Assembly (NCBI GenBank): GCA_018609855.1
Contig: JAHENU010000072.1
Location: 1 to 5,526, forward strand
DNA from: Candidatus Nanohaloarchaea archaeon
GTDB taxonomy: Archaea; Nanohalarchaeota; Nanosalinia; Nanosalinales; JAHENU01
Reading direction: 5' to 3'
DNA: 5,526 nt
Below the pieces are notes generated by a model. That model was not told the origin of the DNA. It made no database searches and saw nothing but the letters and a program-made list of their open reading frames with translations. Positions within the stretch are counted from its first letter, which is position 1. Every line of letters begins with the position of its first letter. The translations under genes and the position numbers were made by a program. This document shows positions 1 through 5,526 of this stretch, piece by piece.

Positions 1-347
1 AAGCGATTGATAAGGAATTACGCACAGATTGCTTTGTCTACCGATACCGTATCCATGATGATTTTGGCGAGCCAAAAAATCCTTTCCTTATCGCCTCATT
101 CTGGCTTATTGATACATTATATGCGATCGGTAAAGAACAAAAAGCGCGACAGTTATTTAACCAAGTATTGGCCCATACAAATCACGTTGGTCTCTTGTCA
201 GAAGACTATGACATTACAGCGCATGAATTAATTGGCAACTTTCCACAAACGTATTCTCATGTGGCAGTCATCAACACAGCCTTGTTATTAAGCAATGCAG
301 ATACCTCACGAAGACCTGTCTGTATGCCATCATTGGAGGATCACTAA
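1..347 (+). CDS. GH15 family glycoside hydrolase, trehalase/glucoamylase-like (C-terminal fragment)
   Basis: The 5' end lies outside the window. The frame beginning at base 3 stays open for 114 residues to TAA at 345-347. The fragment matches the end of the (alpha/alpha)6 barrel of bacterial GH15 proteins. It has NPFLIASFWLIDTLYAIG (residues 26-43 of the fragment), the helix KARQLFNQVL, then GLLSEDYD (63-70) and GNFPQTYSH (78-86) followed by VINTALLL. In family members the Glu of the LLSE segment (fragment E67, codon at 201-203) is the expected catalytic base. The GNFPQ.(F/Y)SH ending is typical of the trehalase/dextranase-like branch of GH15 and differs from the SEQ...TWSH form of the other GH15 in this window. 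It would hydrolyse an alpha-glucosidic bond, possibly in trehalose or an alpha-glucan; the substrate cannot be set from this fragment. It converges on the glycogen operon and its stop overlaps a small ORF. Confidence 0.85.
   Translation, partial: AIDKELRTDCFVYRYRIHDDFGEPKNPFLIASFWLIDTLYAIGKEQKARQLFNQVLAHTNHVGLLSEDYDITAHELIGNFPQTYSHVAVINTALLLSNADTSRRPVCMPSLEDH
335..340 (+). promoter_or_regulatory. Shine-Dalgarno site GGAGGA before the 37-residue ORF
   Basis: GGAGGA lies within the last codons of the GH15 fragment, 6 bases before an ATG at 347 that shares one base with the GH15 stop (TAATG). The motif and spacing are those of a working, translationally coupled start. It is the main reason to take the small ORF seriously, though GGA and GAG codons can give such a motif by chance. 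Confidence 0.5.
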
Positions 348-460
348 TGCACACGGCAATTAGAGATATCGGGCGACATACGCTAACTTCACCGTCACCG
401 AACAAGATAAAAAAACACAATGAGTTTGTAGCCAAAAACGCACATAACATTATTTTATGA
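347..460 (+). CDS. Possible small ORF, 37 residues, unknown function
   Basis: The ATG overlaps the TAA of the upstream GH15 gene in a TAATG junction and has GGAGGA 6 bases upstream; the ORF ends in TGA at 458-460. The product begins MHTAIRDIGRHTL, is basic in its middle (NKIKKHNEF) and ends NAHNIIL. I recognise no domain, signal peptide or membrane segment. It may be a real small protein coupled to GH15, the remnant of a longer gene cut off at the convergent junction, or just the 3' untranslated region of GH15. The start context favours translation; the short length and lack of a recognisable motif argue against a conserved function. The rest of the gap, 461-474, contains nothing I can assign. 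Confidence 0.35.
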   Translation: MHTAIRDIGRHTLTSPSPNKIKKHNEFVAKNAHNIIL

Positions 461-474
461 CTGTCAAGAGAGGG

Positions 475-1227
475 TTAGCCAAACACACGCTCTCTTACTT
501 GCTTCGCCATAGCAACGGGATTATCACGTTGCCAAATATTACGCCCTATAGCCAATCCACTGGCACCGGCAGCCATTACCGTATCTACATCTTCTAAAAG
601 CTCCGCCTCTGCTGTCTTGGTGCCACCGGAAATTACAATATGGGTTTTACCAGCACACTGCACCGCCCATTCAAGATCAGCCTGTGTCCCAGCTAATTTA
701 ATTTTCGCAATATCAGCGCCAATTTCTAAACCAACACGAGCTGCATATGCCATTAGTTGAGGGGCACCAACACTCTCTACTGAAGCACCTCGTGGATAGA
801 TCCAAGCAATGACAGGCAAATCATGTTCATGTGCTTCCCATTGAATATCGGCAAATTCAGATAACATGGTGTGTTCATGCTGACTGCCAATGTACACGGT
901 GTACCCGACAGCAGCTGCCCCTAGTTCCACGGCATCTTCAACATCACAGAGCTGTTGCGAAATAGGTTCTCCATCACATAAAGTGGTTTTGCCATTTAAT
1001 TTGACGATCAGTGGAACTTCTGCTTTCCGAACCTCACGGTTGTATTGCTCTGCATTGCCTTTTTGAAAAATGACACCATTAAATTGTCCTTCTTGTGCAA
1101 TGTGGATAATGTGCTCAGGCCGCGCATTTGTCCAATTAAAATCACGTGGGCCATGTTCGAGCCCTTGATCATAGGCAAGAAATAATGCCTTTCCATGCTG
1201 CATCAGTTTGTTGGCATATGTGACCAT
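475..1227 (-). CDS. fbaB: Class I fructose-bisphosphate aldolase, archaeal/DhnA (FbaB) type
   Basis: A 250-residue TIM-barrel enzyme of the DeoC/FbaB superfamily that would reversibly cleave fructose 1,6-bisphosphate to dihydroxyacetone phosphate and glyceraldehyde 3-phosphate in the cytosol, without metal. Motifs in order: LAYDQGLEHGP (Asp about 20), KLNGKTTL (76-83), AAVGYTVYIGS, YPRG (144-147, Tyr a likely proton donor), GADIAKIKLAG with Lys about 175 as the expected Schiff-base residue, SGGTKT (200-205) and AIGRNIWQR (226-234) for phosphate binding. It closely resembles the Thermoproteus tenax enzyme as I remember it, and the length is normal for the family. I chose ATG at 1225-1227, preceded by GGA at a 6-base spacing; a TTG at 1242 would add MCGCD, which the family lacks. 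It follows GH15 by 30 bases as the last gene of the operon. The related ADH synthase is the main alternative, but KIK in place of KTN at the Schiff-base strand favours aldolase. Confidence 0.88.
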   Translation of the reverse strand: MVTYANKLMQHGKALFLAYDQGLEHGPRDFNWTNARPEHIIHIAQEGQFNGVIFQKGNAEQYNREVRKAEVPLIVKLNGKTTLCDGEPISQQLCDVEDAVELGAAAVGYTVYIGSQHEHTMLSEFADIQWEAHEHDLPVIAWIYPRGASVESVGAPQLMAYAARVGLEIGADIAKIKLAGTQADLEWAVQCAGKTHIVISGGTKTAEAELLEDVDTVMAAGASGLAIGRNIWQRDNPVAMAKQVRERVFG

Positions 1228-1257
1228 ATCACATCCACACAATACTCAGTTAAAAAG

Positions 1258-3336
1258 TTACTTGTTCTGTTGAATAGCGTGTTTGATTTCCTCACGCTGC
1301 TGTTGTTCTTGTGTATTCCGTCCTTGAAATGGTAGTATGCTACGTTGTCGGGCGCTATTACACTCATAGGGTGTACAAATATTTAAGTGCTCCAGTGCAT
1401 CCAGGTAGCTAATTACAGTAGTAACAAAAGTGGCATGACTCCATGTTAAAGGAGAAACAGATAAAGGCGACCCATCATATGGATCCAATTGTTCTGACAT
1501 CACCCCAGACTCCATAGTATGCCTGACAGCCCACTCTAATAAATCTACAGCAGGTTCGAGATCTGTATACGACTGAGCCCGAGCAATATGGTATTGGGCT
1601 AACCACAGTGTGGTTATGAACCATGGGTTGCCAGGAACATCGTCAGTAACACGGTGGTACTCATCGCCTTCATAGCGAGCCATACCTGCAATAGGCGTAT
1701 CACACCATAACGTTTTTGTAATGCGATTCATAGTGCGTTCTACACGCCAGTCATCCGGAGACAGCACCTGGAATTTAAATAGGCCAAATCCGCTGCTCAC
1801 ATCAATAGTGCGGTCATATTGTCGTTCGCCTTCTCTATCATAATACATGCACTTGACAAAGGCTTCTCTTTCTTCATCGTATAAGTATGCAATCATGGCT
1901 TCTTTAATTTCCTCCGCAGTTCGTTCATACTTTTTTGCCTCTGTCTCATTGCCGAAAATGTAGGCAAACTGTCTGGCCGCCCACAAACCACCGTACACGG
2001 TGCAGCAGGTAAAGGTATGGATACCTAATTTTTCTTCCCAGAGATCATATGTTTCATCTGGCAATCCAGTAGCGGTGTCACGATATCGGGTCATGAATTC
2101 AGCCGCAGGGCGGATAAGGGTATCATACAACTCTTCAATAAACGCATCATCCTTGTATTCCTGATACCAATTCCACAATGCATGCAGCACCAATGCGGTC
2201 TCATCTTCTTGAATAGGCAACTGAAGTCTGCTATGTTTTAACCAGGAATGCCACGAACTACCGAGCGATCGATCAGGCCGATATTTATGCAGTAAGAAGC
2301 CTTCATCTGTAATAACATCAGCACAAAATTGGAAAAATTGCTTAGTCATCTCCTTATAACCACATTTATCTAATGAGCGTGCCACCAGTGCGCCATCACG
2401 AGGCCACATGTAGCTATACGTATCTCGTTTGAAATGAAACGTGTCAGTATCATTGGCTGCGAGAATAGCGCCACGATTATCTGTTTGGGTCTGTATTATC
2501 AATAATGACCGACGGAAGAGATCCACTATTTTATGATTCAATCCCATAAAGTCACACTCTTGCCGATGACACCAGTTCCACCAATGCAACTCTGTCTCCT
2601 GAATAAGCTTGTCAGGATGTCGCCGCATCACCATATCGTTCAGTTCACACACTGAATTGTAGTTCTTACCGACTGCAATCCAATAATATATAGTATGGCT
2701 TTCCCCTGGAGCTAATTGAACTGTGAAGCCAATAGTTGAATCCACAGAGCCGTGTTCTATTGGGTGATTGCTTAACTCGCCATCGATAGCATCGGCATGT
2801 GTTCCTATCTTCCCGCCAACATCTGCTTCGCCAGTCGCAAAGTCATCAAACTGCTCATCACCATTCGATCCATTGATAAGGAAATACCGTTTGCCTTTAT
2901 ATGTGACAATAGAATGATTTTGCGGCTGGTAATAAACTGTATCACCTACATTGCTTTCGAATATGTCGAAATGTTGATTCACAAACAACTTGCACTCTCG
3001 AGCCTCGTCATGCGTATTGGTGATACATATTCGACGGAGAATGATATCATTATGCGGATGCACACATTCGTTCACAGTCACCGCTAATTGCAATCGTGCA
3101 TTCTGCGCATGCACCTTGCTCACCAATGTATCCTTTTCATATCCTACAGTACCTTCCCAGTCACTGTCGTGCAGAATCCAGCTTAACTCCCCCTCTACCC
3201 AAATGCCTGTTTTATGAGCGTGACCAATCACATGATTTTCCTGACCAACATAAGGATAGTACAAATCCCGAATGCTGTTAAAATGGTCAAGACTGACCAA
3301 CAGGTTACCATTTCCGAGAGCGAGTGTCCTTGTCAT
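1258..3336 (-). CDS. GH15 glucoamylase (prokaryotic type)
   Basis: A 692-residue inverting exo-hydrolase expected to release beta-D-glucose from the non-reducing ends of glycogen or maltooligosaccharides. Numbered from the chosen start, an N-terminal beta-sandwich of about 255 residues begins LALGNGNLLV and contains DLYYPYVGQENH. The (alpha/alpha)6 barrel follows, with YMWPRDGAL around 311 (substrate binding), QEDETALVL, YDLWEEKLGIHTFT with general acid E434, and MSEQLDPYDGSPLSVSPLTWSH with catalytic base E615. Both catalytic Glu match the fungal DLWEE and SEQ motifs. There is no signal peptide, so it acts in the cytosol. I chose ATG at 3334-3336 because MTRTLALGNG is the usual family N-terminus; an ATG at 3375 would add 13 residues and overlap the previous gene. 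The start is 7 bases after the TGA of the tandem-repeat gene, with only a weak GAG as Shine-Dalgarno, so coupling is likely. The C-terminal 40 or so residues are Gln-rich and lie outside the barrel. Confidence 0.93.
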   Translation of the reverse strand: MTRTLALGNGNLLVSLDHFNSIRDLYYPYVGQENHVIGHAHKTGIWVEGELSWILHDSDWEGTVGYEKDTLVSKVHAQNARLQLAVTVNECVHPHNDIILRRICITNTHDEARECKLFVNQHFDIFESNVGDTVYYQPQNHSIVTYKGKRYFLINGSNGDEQFDDFATGEADVGGKIGTHADAIDGELSNHPIEHGSVDSTIGFTVQLAPGESHTIYYWIAVGKNYNSVCELNDMVMRRHPDKLIQETELHWWNWCHRQECDFMGLNHKIVDLFRRSLLIIQTQTDNRGAILAANDTDTFHFKRDTYSYMWPRDGALVARSLDKCGYKEMTKQFFQFCADVITDEGFLLHKYRPDRSLGSSWHSWLKHSRLQLPIQEDETALVLHALWNWYQEYKDDAFIEELYDTLIRPAAEFMTRYRDTATGLPDETYDLWEEKLGIHTFTCCTVYGGLWAARQFAYIFGNETEAKKYERTAEEIKEAMIAYLYDEEREAFVKCMYYDREGERQYDRTIDVSSGFGLFKFQVLSPDDWRVERTMNRITKTLWCDTPIAGMARYEGDEYHRVTDDVPGNPWFITTLWLAQYHIARAQSYTDLEPAVDLLEWAVRHTMESGVMSEQLDPYDGSPLSVSPLTWSHATFVTTVISYLDALEHLNICTPYECNSARQRSILPFQGRNTQEQQQREEIKHAIQQNK

Positions 3337-3343
3337 TTTCTCA

Positions 3344-3916
3344 TCATTGAAGCGGCGTAGAGCGCTGTAACGCATGAAGCTGCTCTATCCGCTGTCGTAC
3401 AGCATCAGCTGCCTGAATTTTACCACGACATGCTGTTAATTGCTCAGCCAGTGGCACGTCGCCAAAAACATTTTGAATCCAAGCACCAAAGTCATTCTGA
3501 TCGCGATTCGCATGTGCATGAAAAGTCTTACGGTCCATATTACGGAGATGCTGTTCCAAATCTTGCAGCGTGTACAGAGCATGGCCATCTTGTGTAAAGA
3601 ACGCCTGATCATCATCTACATGACCAAGCAACGTATCCGTCACGCGTGCGCATGTAGCTGCAAGCGTATCACGAGCTTCGGCTGGTGTGTCGGTTTGTCG
3701 TAATTCTTCTGCCAACTGCTGGTGGCCAAAAACATCATCCACCCATTGTGCAAAGTCATTTTGTTCATTTGTGACATGGTGAGCAAAAGTGGTTGCGTCC
3801 ACATCGTCAAGCAACTCTTCTAATTCACGTACCGTCTGCACAGCAACACCATTCACGCACTGAAATGCTTGGCTAGCTGGTGCGGTTGTGAGGACGTTCA
3901 GGTCTGTTGTATCCAT
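3344..3916 (-). CDS. Tandem two-repeat protein, DUF5752-like, unknown function
   Basis: A 190-residue protein built from two copies of one domain. Copy A starts at about residue 18 and copy B at about 106, an offset of 88. Over 58 aligned positions I count 23 identities (about 40%). Both copies follow F....G.A..T...LE..L...D..TF..H.....QNDF..W...VFG...LAE.L. Conserved polar or aromatic residues are H47/H135, N53-D54-F55/N141-D142-F143 and W58/W146. A predicted helix follows each copy (about 78-95 and 166-183). No signal peptide or membrane segment is visible, and the protein is acidic and soluble. The NDF..W...G...L.E.L pattern recalls DUF5752-type proteins, which I remember near glycogen genes in bacteria and archaea; this is memory, not a search. 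The start ATG has GGAGGT 10 bases upstream and lies 44 bases inside the end of the GH57 gene. Its place between two alpha-glucan hydrolases suggests a glycan-binding, scaffold or regulatory role, which is inference only. Confidence 0.85.
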   Translation of the reverse strand: MDTTDLNVLTTAPASQAFQCVNGVAVQTVRELEELLDDVDATTFAHHVTNEQNDFAQWVDDVFGHQQLAEELRQTDTPAEARDTLAATCARVTDTLLGHVDDDQAFFTQDGHALYTLQDLEQHLRNMDRKTFHAHANRDQNDFGAWIQNVFGDVPLAEQLTACRGKIQAADAVRQRIEQLHALQRSTPLQ

Positions 3917-5192
3917 TTTCTATTTCACCTCCATTCTGTGGCGCCGCCGATGGCGGCTGTTGCGCATTTATATGCGGTTCAGTCCGTTGAACACGATACT
4001 CAAGATCTTTGAGCGCATTCATAAATGAAATAAATGCATCATACGGGCTTTCATAGGCATTGAAGTGCTTATGAATATCACCATCAGCGAACCATTTAGT
4101 GCACATGTAGTAAAAATGATCTGACGTTTGCAATCGACGCCATGCCTCGATGAGCCCTGAATCACCTATTTGCATTACACGTGGCTTTAATTGAAATAGT
4201 TTCTGTAAGGCAATTTGTTGCATATTATTTTCTTGCCAGGCAGACAAATCTCGTTCAGCATCTGCCCAGCTAATAAAATCTGGAACGGAGATGGCATCAC
4301 GGGCAGAATAGCGTTGTATGGCTTCACGTGGCCAGACGAAATCTATATCCTCTTGTTGGAGTAGCTCAGCCGGCAGCTGCTGTAAGAAAGAGAAAATGCC
4401 TGATTCCTGCCACTGATGTTCACCTAATGTTTCATAGTCCATCGCAAGATTTACGACCTCGCCATTGCCATTGACTGATTGGATCCAGTGAGCGAATTTA
4501 TCTGCTGTAAGAGGCCATTCGGACCATTCCGAATCATGAAAACGGAATGCAATATCATCTGAGAGTTGATAGTTTTTGAGAAGCAAACGCAATGCATTGT
4601 CTGGATGCCGATAAACAAAGTTTGGAGATCGCCAGTCCAAAATACGGTGCGCTCCTTCTGTGTATGCTGCTGAATATCCCAATTCATGCACCCAGCGACC
4701 AATATCATTATTATAAGCAGCTTCCGTGTTGGAAAAGACCTGCGGCCGTGCGCCAAACATGTCCTTAAGAACGGCTTCCTGAAATCCAACCTGGTTCGTA
4801 AATTCTTCCTTGTCCTGTAAAAATGACAATGAGTGATAATAAGGCTCACCTAAGAACGTAACCTGGTTTGTAGCGGCAAGTTGCTGGAATGATTCTAAGA
4901 CATCAGGCGCCCACTGCTGTAATTGTTCGATAAAGACACCTGTAAGAGAGTAGCTGATCTTGAGTTCAGGATATGCATCAAGCAGCTCTAAGAGTGTATG
5001 GTTCGCCGGTCGGTAACACTTATCTGCGACTTTTTTGAGCATAGCCTCGTTGCTCAGCGTATTCTGCCATAAGGGGACAGAGTGATCAATCGGTGCGGTG
5101 AAGTAGTCAGGATCTTGGCCAATCTGAAAAACAGAGTAGCGCTTCAATCGGTAGGGTTGATGCACCTTAAAATACAAAGATACTGAAACCAT
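3873..5192 (-). CDS. GH57 alpha-amylase-like glycoside hydrolase
   Basis: A 439-residue retaining GH57 enzyme with an incomplete (beta/alpha)7 barrel, expected to cleave or rearrange alpha-1,4-glucan in the cytosol. Numbered from the chosen start, it has FKVHQPYRL (8-16, family region 1), GEPYYHSL (115-122, region 2), FSNTEAAYNNDIG with the expected nucleophile E157, TEGAHRILDWRSPN, MDYETLGEHQW with the expected acid/base D252, and SWADAERDLSAWQENNMQQ (region 5). It continues FYYMCTKWFADGDIHKHFN, typical of the MJ1611-like amylase group. I chose ATG at 5190-5192: MVSVSLYFKVHQPYRL is the family N-terminus and AGGAGGT sits 8 bases upstream, whereas the GTG at 5252 would add 20 unrelated residues. 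The start overlaps the GT4 stop by one base. The last 35 or so residues are rich in Pro, Gln and Asn, lie outside the conserved domain, and their codons also carry the start signals of the next gene. The stop is TAG. Confidence 0.93.
   Translation of the reverse strand: MVSVSLYFKVHQPYRLKRYSVFQIGQDPDYFTAPIDHSVPLWQNTLSNEAMLKKVADKCYRPANHTLLELLDAYPELKISYSLTGVFIEQLQQWAPDVLESFQQLAATNQVTFLGEPYYHSLSFLQDKEEFTNQVGFQEAVLKDMFGARPQVFSNTEAAYNNDIGRWVHELGYSAAYTEGAHRILDWRSPNFVYRHPDNALRLLLKNYQLSDDIAFRFHDSEWSEWPLTADKFAHWIQSVNGNGEVVNLAMDYETLGEHQWQESGIFSFLQQLPAELLQQEDIDFVWPREAIQRYSARDAISVPDFISWADAERDLSAWQENNMQQIALQKLFQLKPRVMQIGDSGLIEAWRRLQTSDHFYYMCTKWFADGDIHKHFNAYESPYDAFISFMNALKDLEYRVQRTEPHINAQQPPSAAPQNGGEIENGYNRPERPHNRTS
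3927..3932 (-). promoter_or_regulatory. Shine-Dalgarno site for the tandem-repeat gene
   Basis: GGAGGT on the - strand lies 10 bases before the ATG at 3914-3916. It falls within the GGE codons near the end of the GH57 gene, so it fixes a start that would otherwise look too far inside the upstream gene. No other in-frame ATG occurs before residue 127, which supports this choice. Confidence 0.7.
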
Positions 5193-5526
5193 TAGACAGC
5201 ACCTCCTACTTCCGTATAGAGCTGCACGCAGTTTTGTGCTGCACGATCCCACGTAATATGTTGCAATTCTGTGTTACTGTGTTGCACTAATTCTTGGTTT
5301 AGTTCTTCATAGTCAAGTAAAGCAATGATTTTGTTTGTCATTTCATCAATATCCCAAAAATCTGCCTTTAAAGCGTGATTCAAAACCTCTCCTACACCCG
5401 ATTGTTTTGAAACTAATGCAGGGGTGCCGTTCTGAATTGATTCAAGCGCGGTAATGCCGAATGGCTCTGAAACAGATGGCATAACATACAAATGTGCGAT
5501 GGCGTATGCTTGTTGCAACGTTTCGC
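5192..5526 (-). CDS. GT4 glycosyltransferase / glycogen synthase-like (C-terminal part)
   Basis: The 5' end lies beyond the right edge; 110 residues remain, ending in TAA at 5192-5194. The part shown is the second half of the C-terminal Rossmann domain of a GT-B fold enzyme. It has LQQAYAIAHLYVMPSVSEPFG, then SEPFGITALE (fragment residues 19-28), which is the E-x7-E motif (E20 and E28) that contacts the nucleotide-sugar donor in retaining GT4/GT5 enzymes. NGTPALVSKQSGVGEVL follows, and the closing helix ITWDRAAQNCVQLYTEV is also typical. The TTG at 5518 is an internal Leu codon, not a start, because the frame stays open to the edge. As first gene seen in the operon, joined by a TAATG overlap to GH57, it most likely adds glucose from ADP- or UDP-glucose to an alpha-glucan. 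The donor, and whether it is a true glycogen synthase, cannot be told from the fragment. Confidence 0.87.
   Translation of the reverse strand, partial: ETLQQAYAIAHLYVMPSVSEPFGITALESIQNGTPALVSKQSGVGEVLNHALKADFWDIDEMTNKIIALLDYEELNQELVQHSNTELQHITWDRAAQNCVQLYTEVGGAV
5201..5207 (-). promoter_or_regulatory. Shine-Dalgarno site for GH57
   Basis: AGGAGGT on the - strand lies 8 bases before the ATG at 5190-5192, inside the last codons of the GT4 gene. With the TAATG junction it indicates translational coupling and rules out the longer GTG start at 5252. Confidence 0.75.

Noticed and set aside
7..231. A 74-codon + strand ORF starting at base 7
   Set aside because: It is out of frame with the GH15 C-terminal fragment, which shows clear family motifs in the frame starting at base 3.
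466..496. Inverted repeat as a rho-independent terminator
   Set aside because: The stem is only 7 bp and AT/GC mixed, the loop is long, and neither side is followed by a run of T.
1228..1257. Separate promoter for the aldolase
   Set aside because: Only 30 bases separate it from GH15 and no convincing -10/-35 pair or archaeal TATA/BRE is visible; operon transcription is simpler.
2797..3281. Three overlapping + strand ORFs of 61-96 codons
   Set aside because: They lie antisense to the GH15 N-terminal domain, lack recognisable motifs or Shine-Dalgarno sites, and are expected by chance.
3440..3703. An 87-codon + strand ORF
   Set aside because: It is antisense to the tandem-repeat gene, whose internal repeat symmetry in protein sequence shows the - strand frame to be the real one.
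4451..4849. A 132-codon - strand ORF inside GH57
   Set aside because: It is a frame-shifted reading of the GH57 gene, whose own frame carries all the conserved regions including both catalytic residues.

Overview
The window looks like part of a compact microbial genome, either bacterial or archaeal. Genes abut or overlap, Shine-Dalgarno sites (GGAGGT, GGAGGA) are clear, base composition is moderate, and TAA, TAG and TGA all serve as stops, so there is no sign of TGA recoding. Several proteins resemble archaeal enzymes: a DhnA/archaeal-type class I aldolase and a GT4-GH57-GH15 set like that of methanogens. The same types also occur in small-genome bacteria such as the Candidate Phyla Radiation. 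I lean towards a bacterium of that kind, but only weakly.

Layout. On the + strand, positions 1-347 hold the C-terminal end of a glycoside hydrolase family 15 (GH15, trehalase/glucoamylase-like) protein. A possible 37-residue ORF (347-460) follows it through a TAATG overlap. All remaining genes are on the - strand and form one tight operon read from the right edge leftwards: the C-terminal part of a GT4 glycosyltransferase (5526-5192), a GH57 alpha-amylase-like enzyme (5192-3873), a small protein with two copies of an unfamiliar domain (3916-3344), a complete GH15 glucoamylase (3336-1258), and a class I fructose-bisphosphate aldolase (1227-475). The two transcription units converge with only 14 bases between the stop codons at 460 and 475. 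No gene-free stretch exceeds 300 bases.

How the genes fit together (inference). GT4 probably builds or elongates an alpha-glucan, GH57 trims or rearranges it, GH15 releases glucose from chain ends, and the aldolase links sugar phosphates to central metabolism. This is a glycogen/alpha-glucan storage and use operon. From memory, Methanocaldococcus jannaschii has a comparable cluster (glycogen synthase, glycosyltransferase, glucoamylase and GH57 amylase around MJ1606-MJ1611). The least explained member is the 190-residue tandem-repeat protein between the two hydrolases. Its repeats resemble the DUF5752 type of domain, which I recall near glycogen genes and which has no known function. It is the best candidate here for something undescribed.
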